This document shows positions 1-8,264 of a stretch of 64,000 nt of DNA, one piece after another. Location of the stretch: contig CAWHZU010000028.1 of NCBI GenBank assembly GCA_963833885.1, positions 62,001 to 126,000 of the forward strand, given 5' to 3'. This DNA is from JASHPR01 sp963833885 (GTDB lineage: Bacteria; Actinomycetota; Actinomycetes; Streptosporangiales; Streptosporangiaceae). Position numbers and translations under genes: made by a program. The notes under the pieces are model-generated. The model searched no databases. It was not told where the DNA came from and worked only from the letters and a program-made list of their open reading frames with translations. The stretch's first letter is position 1; every line of letters begins with the position of its first letter.

Positions 1-1
1 G

Positions 2-658
2 ATCGCTGTGCTGCTCTGGAGCGGTGAGCTGATGGTCAAAGAGGGCAGCCTGACTGCGGCGTGGAACGACGAGTACAGCAGCGCGGTTGAGGTGAGCGTG
101 GCCAGCGACACGGCCAACGGCCCGCTGATCGCGCTCACGAACGACTCCGGTGAAGTCCTGGCCAAGGAGGGCAACCTGACCGCGGGCTGGAATAACGAAT
201 GGGCAGCCGACAACGCGGCGTACGTCGTGGTGGCCAGCGATCCGGCCAACGGCCCGCTGATCGGGATCGTGACCGAAGGCACCGTGACGGACCCGTTCGA
301 CAACGAGGCCTACGTCAAGGAAGGCAGCCTGGACGCCGGCTGGCACGCCGAGTACGCCGGCGTGGAGCAGCTCACCGTGGCCAGCGACTCGGTGAACGGC
401 CCGCTGATCGGGGTCATCGACGCCTCCGGCGAGGCGCTGGCCAAGGAGGGCAGCCTGAGTGCCAGCTGGCAGGATGAGTACGGCAACGTGGCCGGCATGG
501 CCCTGGGCAGCGACCCGGTCAACGGCCCGCTGATCGGGGTGCAGGACATCGAGGACGGCCCGGACGGCCGGCTGCTGGTCAAGACCGGCGCCCTGGACGC
601 TGCGTGGAACGTCGAGAACACCGACGTGGCCCCGGGCGCGTTCGACGTCTCTGGTTAA
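2..658 (+). CDS. Tandem-repeat, lectin/propeller-like protein (5' partial)
   Basis: The reading frame is already open at the window edge, and its first codons continue the repeat pattern, so the N-terminus lies outside the window. About 218 residues are visible. Five repeats of about 40-50 residues share the pattern [VA]KEGxLxAxW..E...VASD..NGPLIG, with KEG or KTG cores near residues 10, 52, 103, 145 and 191 counted from the first GTG. Repeats with a conserved Trp and a strand-loop-strand character occur in secreted actinomycete beta-propeller or beta-trefoil lectin-like proteins, so carbohydrate or surface binding is an inference. No catalytic motif is seen. The stop at 656-658 lies 29 bp from the convergent MocR gene. 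Whether it is secreted cannot be told without the N-terminus. Confidence 0.7.
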   Translation: MAVLLWSGELMVKEGSLTAAWNDEYSSAVEVSVASDTANGPLIALTNDSGEVLAKEGNLTAGWNNEWAADNAAYVVVASDPANGPLIGIVTEGTVTDPFDNEAYVKEGSLDAGWHAEYAGVEQLTVASDSVNGPLIGVIDASGEALAKEGSLSASWQDEYGNVAGMALGSDPVNGPLIGVQDIEDGPDGRLLVKTGALDAAWNVENTDVAPGAFDVSG

Positions 659-687
659 GCCTTCCGTTCCGAGCTGGGCTGGGCCTG

Positions 688-2112
688 TCAGTCCTGGGCG
701 GTGAGCAGGTCGGCGACCGCCGCGATGCCCGGCTCGACGGCCCGGTCCCCGACGTCGCCGAAGCCGATGACCAGCTGCGGCGGGTCGGTCGCCTGGGAGG
801 CCCGGAACGTGCTCATGCCGTGTAGGCCCACCCGCCGGTCGCGGGCGGCTGCGACGATGCCCGCTTCGTCCGCGCCGTCCGGCAGGTGTGCCACCGCGTG
901 GAATCCCGCGGCCAGGCCGGTCAGCCGCACCGCCGGCGCGTGCCGCCCGAGCGCGGCGATGAGCAGGCCGCGGCGGTTGGCGTAAACCGACCGCATGTGG
1001 CGCAGGTGCCGGTCGTAGCGGCCCGACTGGAGCAGGGCCGCAAGCGCGAGCTGGTCGAGCACGGGCGAGCCGCGGTCGCTGATGAGCTTTTCCGCAGCGA
1101 TCGCGTCGGCCAGGTCCGGCGGCGCGAGTACCCAGCCGAGCCGGACCGCCGGTGCCAGCGCCTTGCTCGCGGTGCCGATGGTGACGACGTGACCGGGGGC
1201 GAGACCCTGCAGCACGCCGACGGGTTCCCGGTCGTAGCGGAACTCGGAGTCGTAGTCGTCCTCGATGATGAACGAGCCGGTGTCACGGGCCCAGTCGACC
1301 AGCGCGTGCCGCCTGCTGGCGGCGAGAACGACTCCGGTCGGCGCCTGGTGCGCCGGCATGACCACGACGACCCGCGCCCGGCTGGCATAGAGCGCCGCGA
1401 CGTCAATGCCGAGGTCGTCGACGGGCACGTGCGCCACCTGCTGGCCGCTCGCGCCGACGGCCCGCACGACCTCGCTCACCTCCGGGCCGCCGTAGCCCGG
1501 TTCCTCGAACGCGACGGACCGCGCCCCCGTCCTGGCCAGCGCCTGCAGTACCAGGACAAGGCCCTGCGCGAACCCGGTGCAGGCGATCAGCCGGGCCGCA
1601 TCGGCGTCGGCGGCCCGGACCCGGCGCAGGTACCCGGCCAGCACCTCGCGCAGCACGAGGCTGCCGCGGGGGTCGCCGTAGTCCAGGTCGGCGTTCGCCG
1701 CGCTGGTGCACGCCTCGCGCACCGCCCGGGCCCAGTCGCCACGCGGGAAGCTCGCCAGGTCTGGCACACCCGGCCGGAAGTCCGCGATCAGCCGCGGGCC
1801 GGACGGCAGGACCGAGGACGGCCGGGCAGCCGTCGGCTGCGCGCCGGCCGCGACCCTGGTCGCCGAGCCCGTCTGGCTGGTCAGGTAGCCCTCGGACAGC
1901 AGCTGGGCGTAGCACTCCTGGATCAGGCCGCGAGACACCCCCAGCTCACGGGCGAGCTCGCGGGAGGACGGCAGGCGCTCCCCGGCGCCGAGCCTGCCGG
2001 TCCTGATCGCGTCGCGCAGGCCCGCCTCGAGCTGCGAGCGCAGCGGCCGACCGCTGTCCCGGTCCATGCTCAGCAGCAGCTCCGGGCCCAGACCGGACCA
2101 CTGAATCCCCAT
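688..2112 (-). CDS. MocR-type (GntR-HTH/aminotransferase-fold) transcriptional regulator
   Basis: This 474-residue protein has the two-part architecture of MocR/PdxR regulators. An N-terminal GntR winged helix (about residues 15-80, with PSSRELARELGVSRGLIQECY) is followed by a fold-type I aminotransferase-like domain (about 110-470) that contains the PLP-lysine segment TASKALAPAVRLGW and an EDDYDSEFRYD motif. Such proteins bind PLP or an aldimine and act as DNA-binding switches rather than free transaminases. The start chosen is ATG at 2112; the frame stays open far upstream, but that extension is antisense to the MFS gene. Only 48 bp separate it from the divergent MFS transporter, which is its most likely target. 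Length is normal for the family. Confidence 0.9.
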   Translation of the reverse strand: MGIQWSGLGPELLLSMDRDSGRPLRSQLEAGLRDAIRTGRLGAGERLPSSRELARELGVSRGLIQECYAQLLSEGYLTSQTGSATRVAAGAQPTAARPSSVLPSGPRLIADFRPGVPDLASFPRGDWARAVREACTSAANADLDYGDPRGSLVLREVLAGYLRRVRAADADAARLIACTGFAQGLVLVLQALARTGARSVAFEEPGYGGPEVSEVVRAVGASGQQVAHVPVDDLGIDVAALYASRARVVVVMPAHQAPTGVVLAASRRHALVDWARDTGSFIIEDDYDSEFRYDREPVGVLQGLAPGHVVTIGTASKALAPAVRLGWVLAPPDLADAIAAEKLISDRGSPVLDQLALAALLQSGRYDRHLRHMRSVYANRRGLLIAALGRHAPAVRLTGLAAGFHAVAHLPDGADEAGIVAAARDRRVGLHGMSTFRASQATDPPQLVIGFGDVGDRAVEPGIAAVADLLTAQD

Positions 2113-2160
2113 GGAATTGGACCTTACCCGTGACCCAGTTCCGGACCTAGCGTCGCAGTC
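2113..2160. promoter_or_regulatory. Divergent MocR/MFS intergenic promoter
   Basis: This 48-bp spacer separates two divergent starts. On the plus strand TAGCGT (2148-2153) ends 7 bp before the ATG at 2161. This matches the TANNNT -10 spacing of leaderless actinobacterial transcripts, and no Shine-Dalgarno is visible for the MFS gene. Two direct GGACC copies about 24 bp apart (2119-2123 and 2143-2147) could be half-sites for the MocR protein, whose relatives often bind direct repeats. The half-sites are a suggestion only. Confidence 0.4.
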
Positions 2161-3486
2161 ATGAGCGTTTTGGCACCCTGTCGCCCCAGCCACCCCGGCA
2201 CCGCCGCCCGGCCGCGAAGCCGGCTCGTCAGCGGCCCGTTCGCATTGGTGCTCGTGGCCGCGCTGTGCATGGAGACCAGCTTCTTCCTGCTGGTCTCGGT
2301 GACGCCGATGGCCGCAGCGGCCGACGGCGCGACCAGCACGGGCGCGGGCCTGGTGACCGGCGTGCTGCTGCTCGGCACCGTGGTGGCCGAGCTGGCGTCC
2401 CCGGTCCTGATGCGCCGCTGCGGCCACCGGGTCACGCTCGCCGCTGGCGCACTGCTGATGGGTGTTCCATTGCTGGTGCTGCTGGCACACGGCACGTTCG
2501 TGATCACGATGATCGCCAGCCTGGCGCGGGGCTTCGGCTTCGGCCTGGGCGCCGTGGTCCTCGGCGCGCTGGTCCCGTTGCTGGTCCCCGCCGACCGGCG
2601 GGGCGAAGGACTCGCGCTGTCCGGCGTCGTCGAGACGATTCCCGCCGTCGTCGCGCTGCCGGCCGGCGTATGGCTGGTCGGGCATGCCGGCTTCGCTTTG
2701 GTGGTGATCGTGGCCGCGGTTACCGCTCTGGTGCCGGCCGCGGCAACGGCCTGGCTGCCGCGTCGGGTCGGCGCGGACGACCCCGGCGCCGCGAGCGACC
2801 AGGATCGGCCCGTCGGGCTGCTGGCCGGCCTGCGCCAGGCCGGCCAGCGGCGCCCGGCTCTGATCTTCGCCGCCAGCACGGTCGCGGCCGGCGTGGTCGT
2901 CTCGTTCCTGCCGCTGGCCACCGGGCTGTCGCGCAACGTCGCCGCCGCCGGCCTGTTCGCACAGGCGCTGACCGCCATGGCGGGACGCTGGTGGGCCGGG
3001 CGGCTTGGTGACCGGCTCGGCCACGAGCGTCTGCTTCCTGCGGCCCTGGCGATCGCCGCGGCCGGCATGGCTGCCCTCTTCTGGCTGGCGTCGCCGGTCG
3101 CGGTGATCGCGGGCATGGGCCTGTTCGGCCTCGGTTTCGGAGCCCTGCAGAACGCGACGTTCACGCTGATGATCAACCGGATGCCGGAGTCGGGGTTCGG
3201 CACCGCGAGTGCGATCTGGAATCTGGCCTACGACGCGGGATATGGAGCCGGTCCGGCTGCCTTCGGGGTGTTCGTCGGCGTCACCGGCTATCCCATCGCG
3301 TTCGCCTTTTCCGCGCTGCTGATGGTCGTCGCCCTCCCGCTGACCCGCAGGCCCCGGCCGGCCGCCGCGGCCCGGTCAGCGCGGGGCGGCAAGCGCGGTG
3401 AGGTAGTCATCCAGGACCGCCAGCGCCCACTCGGCCGTAGTGTGCCGGGGAGTGGTGATGAGCTGGACGCGCAGCCCGTCAAGTAG
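2161..3486 (+). CDS. MFS transporter
   Basis: This 441-residue protein has about 12 hydrophobic segments spread over residues 25-405 and a short central loop near 215-230, typical of the major facilitator superfamily. A basic, MFS-type cytoplasmic turn follows the second helix (LMRRCGHRV). Substrate is unknown; drug or metabolite efflux is common for transporters divergent from a MocR regulator. The last 37 codons overlap the 3' end of the convergent TetR gene (3376-3486). After the final membrane helix (ending about PLTRRPRP) the tail is Arg- and Gly-rich and looks like read-through of antisense sequence, so the natural stop may have been lost or shifted. Confidence 0.85.
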   Translation: MSVLAPCRPSHPGTAARPRSRLVSGPFALVLVAALCMETSFFLLVSVTPMAAAADGATSTGAGLVTGVLLLGTVVAELASPVLMRRCGHRVTLAAGALLMGVPLLVLLAHGTFVITMIASLARGFGFGLGAVVLGALVPLLVPADRRGEGLALSGVVETIPAVVALPAGVWLVGHAGFALVVIVAAVTALVPAAATAWLPRRVGADDPGAASDQDRPVGLLAGLRQAGQRRPALIFAASTVAAGVVVSFLPLATGLSRNVAAAGLFAQALTAMAGRWWAGRLGDRLGHERLLPAALAIAAAGMAALFWLASPVAVIAGMGLFGLGFGALQNATFTLMINRMPESGFGTASAIWNLAYDAGYGAGPAAFGVFVGVTGYPIAFAFSALLMVVALPLTRRPRPAAAARSARGGKRGEVVIQDRQRPLGRSVPGSGDELDAQPVK

Positions 3487-3972
3487 CACCCGAAGGCGTG
3501 CCGCCTCCTGCTCGGCGTCCAGGTGGGCCGGCAGCTCGCCCGCCGCAGTCGCATAGGCGATCCGCTCGACGAGTGGCTCCTGCAGCCGTTGCGCGGCGCC
3601 CTCGGCCGAGTCGGCCAGGGCGGGCACGACGGCAGCCTGCGCCAGGAAGGCCAGGTACACCACCGAGTCCTGGCGGCCGTCGGCGTCCAGCGGGAGCAGC
3701 TCGATGGCGGCGGCCCGCAGGTCCTTCACCGTCATGCCGCCCGCGGTGCGGCGCCGGATCCGGTCATCCACGCGCTCGCCCACCCGCCACAGCGCCGCGG
3801 CGATCAGCTCGTCCTTGTTCGGGAAGTAGTGCCGGATCGAGCCGATCGACCAGCCCGATTCCTCGGCGACATCGGCCAGCGTGGTCGCCTCGAGCCCGTT
3901 ACGTGCGATGACGCGGCAGGCCGCGTCGGCGAGCTCGCGCCGGCGGGCGGCGTGATCTACCTCTTTCGGCAT
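3376..3972 (-). CDS. TetR/AcrR-family transcriptional regulator
   Basis: This 198-residue protein has a standard N-terminal TetR helix-turn-helix (about residues 10-55; TLADVAEESGWSIGSIRHYF followed by NKDEL). The helical ligand-binding region that follows is of the TetR_C_6/BetI-like type. ATG at 3972 is the first Met before the HTH. The gene is divergent from the F420-type oxidoreductase, with a 109-bp AT-richer spacer, and this is the likeliest target. It also converges on and overlaps the MFS gene. The effector is unknown. Confidence 0.88.
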   Translation of the reverse strand: MPKEVDHAARRRELADAACRVIARNGLEATTLADVAEESGWSIGSIRHYFPNKDELIAAALWRVGERVDDRIRRRTAGGMTVKDLRAAAIELLPLDADGRQDSVVYLAFLAQAAVVPALADSAEGAAQRLQEPLVERIAYATAAGELPAHLDAEQEAARLRVLLDGLRVQLITTPRHTTAEWALAVLDDYLTALAAPR

Positions 3973-4081
3973 TCCCTCAATTTAGCATTGCGGTACTAGC
4001 ACAGTTGTATTAATATAGCCATGTTAGAAAGATTTGCAGTCGACAAGCCAGCCACCCACACCTCTCGAAAGGGAGTCAGCC
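3973..4081. promoter_or_regulatory. Divergent TetR/oxidoreductase promoter region
   Basis: This spacer is markedly AT-richer than its surroundings. It holds a TATTAATATA palindrome (about 4008-4017) and a loose dyad CTAGCA ... TGTTAG around it, which could form the TetR operator. A purine-rich GAAAGGGAG (about 4068-4076) ends about 5 bp before the ATG at 4082 and supports that start over an upstream in-frame TTG at 4034. Operator assignment is by position only. Confidence 0.4.
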
Positions 4082-4831
4082 ATGCCTTCTGACCGCACCG
4101 CGCCAGCCCGCAGCACCAGCAAGACCAGCACCTCAACGGCCCGCTCCAGGTCCCGTTTCAGCGTGCCGCGCGGGCTGACCGCCGGAACGCTCGCCGTTAC
4201 CGGGCTGACCTGGGGGCTGTACGCGATTCAGCCCGGAGCAAGCATCCTGTCCGCGGAGATCCAGACCGGCCTCTTCCTGGGCCTGCTTCTGCTCACGATC
4301 TGCAGCCGCCGCGCCAAGGTGCTGGTCGCCCGGACGTGGCAGCGATACGTCCTCAACCCGCTGATGCGGCTGCTGCTCTCGGTCGGCCTCAACCCGCTCG
4401 GGCTCGCGATCCTGGAAACCCGGGGACGGGTCACCGGCAAGACCCGCAGGGTCCCGGTCGGCAACGGCCGCAAGGGCGATTCGTTCTGGATCATCGCCGA
4501 GCATGGCACCCGCGCCGGCTACGTGCACAACATCACCCGCGACCCGCATGTCCGGGTGCGGCTGCGCATCGGGCTGCGCTACCGCTGGGTGCCCGGCATC
4601 GCCACCGTCTGCCCGGACGACGATCCGCTCGCGCGCCAGCGGAAGATCATCGCCTGGCACCCGCTGCGCGCCTTGAACGCGATCTACGTGCGCGTCTTCG
4701 GCGCCGACCTGCTCACCGTGCACGTCAAGCTCAACCTGGCCGAGGCCGCCAGCCCCGGCGCACCCGTCACCGCGCGCTCGTCATCCGACGAGGAGCCGGT
4801 GCCGGACCTGGACGCGTTCCAGGCCGCGTAG
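4082..4831 (+). CDS. Nitroreductase/deazaflavin (F420)-dependent oxidoreductase family protein
   Basis: The 249-residue product has a hydrophobic N-terminal region (two probable membrane segments, about residues 25-75) and then a domain of the F420-dependent split-barrel nitroreductase (DUF385) type. Typical features are GRxTGKxRRVPVGN near residue 120 and a strand with WIIAEHGxxAGYVHNITRDPHVRV, as in Ddn-like proteins that bind F420 and reduce quinones or nitro compounds at the membrane. The start is set by the GAAAGGGAG ribosome-binding site. The last 65 bp overlap the convergent ASCH gene. The gene faces a TetR regulator that probably controls it. The substrate is unknown. Confidence 0.82.
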   Translation: MPSDRTAPARSTSKTSTSTARSRSRFSVPRGLTAGTLAVTGLTWGLYAIQPGASILSAEIQTGLFLGLLLLTICSRRAKVLVARTWQRYVLNPLMRLLLSVGLNPLGLAILETRGRVTGKTRRVPVGNGRKGDSFWIIAEHGTRAGYVHNITRDPHVRVRLRIGLRYRWVPGIATVCPDDDPLARQRKIIAWHPLRALNAIYVRVFGADLLTVHVKLNLAEAASPGAPVTARSSSDEEPVPDLDAFQAA

Positions 4832-5402
4832 ACCTCAGGTAGGACTCGCCGCGCGGCGACAACCGGTAACCAACGTCGAGGCTGAGGGTCAGTCCAAGGA
4901 CCTTCAGCCTCCTGACGTGCAGCTTGAAGTCCTGCCGCTCCCAGCCGATGGCTTCCGCCAGGACCGTGGACACGACCGCGGGCCGGTCGGCGATCAGCGC
5001 GAGCACCGCGCCGGTCCACGGCCCGCGGCCTGATGACTTGTCCATCCTGGCCAGCCTGGCCGTGATCGCGGCGACGTCCGAATCGGTCAGGCTCGCGGTG
5101 CGGGCTAGTTCGTCCCTGGGATCCGGCCCGTCGATCCGGTGCAGGCGGATGCGGTACACCGGAAAGGCCGGGTCACCCCGCAGGCCGGCCAGCAAGTCGC
5201 CGACGCTCGCATACCCGGCCTCGCGTGCCTGAGCGGCGTCCACCGAGGACGGCTCGACCACGTCGACCGCCTCGACTTCGACCATGTCGATCCCGGTGCG
5301 GTAGCGGTGGCCGGGCACGACCTGGCTGCGCTTCCACCGCCGGAAGGCCAGGACGATCTCACCGGTGTGGATCCCGTCCCGCAGCCGCTGCTCGAACCGC
5401 AT
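4767..5402 (-). CDS. ASCH-domain protein with C-terminal winged-helix-like region
   Basis: The 211-residue protein begins with MRFEQRLRDGIHTGEIVLAF, and a following VVPGHRYRTG segment is typical of ASCH (PUA-fold, RNA-binding-like) domains (about residues 1-105). The C-terminal half (about 125-195) has helix-turn-helix-like character (TGAVLALIADRPAVVSTVLA, then DFKLHVRRLKVLGL) that resembles small winged-helix domains. A role in RNA or nucleotide sensing is inferred from ASCH relatives; no activity is established. It lies 39 bp downstream of the DsbA-like gene on the same strand and probably shares its transcript. Its 3' end overlaps the convergent oxidoreductase gene. Confidence 0.75.
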   Translation of the reverse strand: MRFEQRLRDGIHTGEIVLAFRRWKRSQVVPGHRYRTGIDMVEVEAVDVVEPSSVDAAQAREAGYASVGDLLAGLRGDPAFPVYRIRLHRIDGPDPRDELARTASLTDSDVAAITARLARMDKSSGRGPWTGAVLALIADRPAVVSTVLAEAIGWERQDFKLHVRRLKVLGLTLSLDVGYRLSPRGESYLRSTRPGTRPGPAPAPRRMTSAR

Positions 5403-5441
5403 CCCCCGGACTGTACTGCCAGCGTGGGGACGTCGGCCGCG

Positions 5442-6155
5442 TCAGCCGACTGCGCAGGAGTCCCCGTCGCAGCTCGCTTCGGAGTTGCCGTCATTCGGGG
5501 CGCCGACGGGCGTTAGCGCGCTTGCATCGTCGTGAGCACGCTGCAGAAGCTGCAGCAGCACCTCGGGCGACTGTGCGCCGCTGACCGCGTACTTGCCGTC
5601 GGCGACGAAGAACGGCACGCCGGTGATGCCGTAGCTCGCAGCCTGCTGCTCGTCGGCTCGCACCGCGTCGGCGTAAGCGTCCCCGTCGACGACGGCCTGT
5701 GCCTCGGCGGCTGGCAGGCCGGCCTCGGTGGCCAGCTTTACGAGGGTGGGCTTGTCGGCGATCGGGAGACCCTCGGTGAAGGTGGCGCGCATCAGGCGCT
5801 CCTTCATCTCCGGCTGCAGCCCGTGGTCCTTGGCCAGGTGGAGCAGCCGGTGGGCGTCGAACGTGTTGCCGCCGTGCATGAGGTCGAACCGGAAGTCCAG
5901 GCCGTCGGCGGCCGCGCGCTCGGTCATCTGCTCGCCGGTCTGCTCGGCCTGGGCGGTCGTCATGCCGTACTTGCGGGCTATGTGCTCCGCGTGGGTTCCG
6001 GTGCGCTCGGCAGGCGCGCTCGGGTCGAGCTCGAAGGACCGGTAGGTCACCTCGACCTCGTCAGGATGGCTGAACGAGGCGACCGCGCGTTCGAACCGGC
6101 GCTTGCCGATGTAACACCACGGGCACACGACGTCAGACCAGATCTCAATATTCAT
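5442..6155 (-). CDS. DsbA-family (FrnE-like) thiol oxidoreductase
   Basis: The 237-residue protein starts with a thioredoxin-fold strand and a CPWC redox motif (Cys11, Cys14; SDVVCPWCYIGKRRF). This is followed by the long helical insertion of 2-hydroxychromene-2-carboxylate isomerase/FrnE-type DsbA proteins and the cis-Pro segment YGITGVPFFVAD near residue 180. No signal peptide is seen, so it is cytoplasmic, as is usual for the FrnE group. The C-terminal tail has two extra Cys residues (CDGDSC). ATG at 6155 fits homologous N-termini; the frame is open further upstream, but those codons fall in the TetR gene. The TetR gene lies 41 bp upstream on the same strand, and the two are likely co-transcribed. 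Confidence 0.9.
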   Translation of the reverse strand: MNIEIWSDVVCPWCYIGKRRFERAVASFSHPDEVEVTYRSFELDPSAPAERTGTHAEHIARKYGMTTAQAEQTGEQMTERAAADGLDFRFDLMHGGNTFDAHRLLHLAKDHGLQPEMKERLMRATFTEGLPIADKPTLVKLATEAGLPAAEAQAVVDGDAYADAVRADEQQAASYGITGVPFFVADGKYAVSGAQSPEVLLQLLQRAHDDASALTPVGAPNDGNSEASCDGDSCAVG

Positions 6156-6196
6156 GCCAATGACAACCTTGTTGACGATGGAGAGATTCCCCCAGC

Positions 6197-6790
6197 TCAG
6201 CCGCTGCCGACGGCCTCGGCGATGGCCCGCACCGCGCTGGTGAGGTCGGCGGCGGACGGGGCGCGGCCGGGATCGATGAACCACTGCACGAGGATGCCGG
6301 ACAGCAGGGCCTGGTGCAGCGAGCCGACGGCCCGTGCCTTCTCCGGCTCGGCCTCAGGGTCGATGCCGTGCAGCAGCGAGGCCCAGGCCATCCGGCCTTC
6401 GTCGAGGCCGTCGGCGACCGCAGCCCGGATGTCGGGGACGCGCTCGGCGACCCCAAGCAGGTCGAAGGTGGCGGCCCAGACCTGCCGGTAATCCTCGAAG
6501 GTGGCCAGGACGGCGGCCCAGTACTGGTCGAAGCGCAGCAGGAACGGGGCGTCCGGGTCGATTTTGGCTGCCATCGCGCTGCCGAGCTGGGTGCCCCATT
6601 CGTCAACCGACGCGAGCACGGCGGCGTTCAGCAGCGCCTCGGTGGAGCCGTAGTGGTAACCGATCGAGCCCAGGTTGGTCCCGGATGCCGCGACGATGTC
6701 GCGGGCGGTGGTGCGGGCGTAGCCCTTTTCCCGCAGGCAGGCCACGGCGCCGGCCAGCAGGTCTTCCCGGTGTCCCATGCGCAAAATCAT
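6197..6790 (-). CDS. TetR-family transcriptional regulator
   Basis: The 197-residue protein carries a TetR HTH (about residues 5-50; TTARDIVAASGTNLGSIGYHY) and a C-terminal domain of the kind found in regulators of FAD-dependent monooxygenases. Two ATG starts are possible, at 6790 and 6778; neither has a Shine-Dalgarno. A TATAAA element on the minus strand 9 bp before 6790 suggests a leaderless message, so 6790 is used. It is divergent from the FAD monooxygenase by 60 bp and is probably its repressor. Genes for a DsbA-like and an ASCH protein follow it. Confidence 0.88.
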   Translation of the reverse strand: MILRMGHREDLLAGAVACLREKGYARTTARDIVAASGTNLGSIGYHYGSTEALLNAAVLASVDEWGTQLGSAMAAKIDPDAPFLLRFDQYWAAVLATFEDYRQVWAATFDLLGVAERVPDIRAAVADGLDEGRMAWASLLHGIDPEAEPEKARAVGSLHQALLSGILVQWFIDPGRAPSAADLTSAVRAIAEAVGSG

Positions 6791-6850
6791 AGCCGAGTAT
6801 TTATACACTCGTACTACACAAATGTATAAGACATCTGTATAGTCAGCCGC
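6791..6850. promoter_or_regulatory. Divergent TetR/monooxygenase operator-promoter
   Basis: This 60-bp AT-rich spacer lies in otherwise GC-rich DNA. TATAGT (6838-6843) ends 7 bp before the monooxygenase ATG, the spacing of a leaderless promoter. Overlapping dyads are visible: CGAGT ... ACTCG (6794-6811), TATACA-N15-TGTATA (6802-6828) and TACA-N4-TGTA (6815-6826). They are good candidates for TetR binding that would silence both directions. The exact operator is an inference. Confidence 0.5.
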
Positions 6851-8041
6851 ATGGAACACAACGAGGTCCTCATCTCCGGGGCCAGCGTCGCTGGCCCGGC
6901 GCTGGCCTGGTGGCTGACGCGGCGCGGCTTCCGCCCAGTGATCGTGGAGCGGTCCGGGCAACCGCGCGGCGGCGGTTACGCCGTCGACTTCCGGGGCCAG
7001 GCGCACCTTTGCGTGCTGGAGCAGATGGGCCTGCTGGAGCAGATCCGGGCTCACCAGACGCACCTGCGCAGCATCAGCTACGTCGATGATCGCGGCCGGC
7101 CGGTGGCCAGCCTGCCGCCAGTGTTCTTCGCCGGCGATGTGGAGATTCTGCGCGGCGACCTGGCCGAGATTCTCTACCAGGCCACGAGGGACGACACCGA
7201 ATACATCTTCGGGGACTCGGTAACCAGCCTGAACCAGGATCACGATGGCGTGCACGTCACCTTCGAACATGCCGCCGCGCGCAGCTTCTCGCTGGTCATC
7301 GGCGCCGACGGGGTGCACTCGAACATCCGCCGTCTGGCCTTCGGCCCTGAGGACGGCTTCGCCCGCGGCCTCGGCGTGTACGCGTCGATCTTCACCACGC
7401 CGAACTTCGCGGGACTGGACCGGGCCGGCCTGCTGTACAGCGCCCCGGGCAGGACCGCCGGCCTGTTCGCCGCGGGCGGCGTGGATCGCGCCATCGCCCA
7501 GCTGTACTTCACCGCGCCGGCGCTGCGTTACGACCCGCGCGACACCGCCGGGCAGCGGGAGATCGTCGCGGCGCACTTCGCCGGGCTGGGCTGGCAGGTG
7601 CCGCGGCTGCTGGCCGAGATGGAGACGGCGGGCGATTTCTACTTCGACACCACCAGCCAGATCCACATGGACACCTGGTCGAACGGGCGCGTGGCGCTGA
7701 TCGGCGACGCCGGCTACGCGGCCGGGCCGGGCGGCAACGGCACCGGCAACGCGGTCGTCGCCGCCTGCATCCTGGCCGGGGAACTCGCCGCGGCTCACGG
7801 CGATTACCGGGCCGCGTTCGGCCGTTACGAGCGGCTGCTGCGCGGATACATCGCCGGCGGTCAGAAGCAGGCGGCCGGCGGCCAGGCCTTCCTCGCCCCG
7901 GCGACCTGGAACAAGATCCGCCAGCGCAACCTGTTCTTCAAGATCCTTCCTTACCTGCCCATCAAGGGCCTGATCAGCCGCGCGGCAACCAGGACCGCGA
8001 CCGCGATCACCGTGCCCGACTACGGCCCGGTCCCCCGCTGA
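6851..8041 (+). CDS. FAD-dependent monooxygenase (PHBH/tetracycline-destructase-like group)
   Basis: The 396-residue protein has the GxGxxG-type FAD motif at the N-terminus (ISGASVAGPALAWWLTRRG, ending in a VIVER Glu for ribose), a DG motif (VIGADGVHSNIRR, about residue 155) and the second FAD motif LIGDAGYAAGPGGNGTG (about 290). This is the full set for group A flavoprotein hydroxylases. These enzymes use NAD(P)H and O2 to hydroxylate aromatic or polycyclic compounds, and some relatives inactivate tetracyclines or rifamycins. The substrate here is unknown. The gene is probably controlled by the adjacent divergent TetR protein. Length is normal. Confidence 0.9.
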   Translation: MEHNEVLISGASVAGPALAWWLTRRGFRPVIVERSGQPRGGGYAVDFRGQAHLCVLEQMGLLEQIRAHQTHLRSISYVDDRGRPVASLPPVFFAGDVEILRGDLAEILYQATRDDTEYIFGDSVTSLNQDHDGVHVTFEHAAARSFSLVIGADGVHSNIRRLAFGPEDGFARGLGVYASIFTTPNFAGLDRAGLLYSAPGRTAGLFAAGGVDRAIAQLYFTAPALRYDPRDTAGQREIVAAHFAGLGWQVPRLLAEMETAGDFYFDTTSQIHMDTWSNGRVALIGDAGYAAGPGGNGTGNAVVAACILAGELAAAHGDYRAAFGRYERLLRGYIAGGQKQAAGGQAFLAPATWNKIRQRNLFFKILPYLPIKGLISRAATRTATAITVPDYGPVPR

Positions 8042-8250
8042 CCCGGCTGCGCCGCCGGATCAGCCGTCGCGGACCATCTGGTCGGCGGCGGACAGGTGCT
8101 CCACCGGCCCAGCTACGTCATCGGGGGACATGAGTATTGATCGCTACCCGGCCTGACGTGGCTAAACATATGACCCGGTAGTTGCCCTTAGCACCACGTT
8201 TATCGCCACGGATGGGGGAAGGACACGGGAAGACAGAGAGGTCGAAGATC
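8042..8250. other. Intergenic region without a recognised gene
   Basis: No convincing long coding sequence is seen between the monooxygenase stop and the short open frames at 8251. A minus-strand open frame over 8200-8481 has no recognisable protein character and overlaps the end of the ferritin-like gene. GAGAGG (about 8235-8241) is a plausible ribosome-binding site for the small frame that starts at 8251. Confidence 0.4.
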
Positions 8251-8264
8251 ATGGCAGTTCAGCA

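Noticed and set aside
2113..3024. Minus-strand extension of the MocR frame by about 300 codons
   Set aside because: It is antisense to the MFS transporter, has low-complexity Arg/Ala/Gln composition and precedes the conserved GntR start; high-GC antisense frames are routinely open.
6791..7798. Minus-strand extension of the TetR frame across the monooxygenase
   Set aside because: The HTH starts immediately after 6790, and the extension is antisense to a clear FAD monooxygenase.
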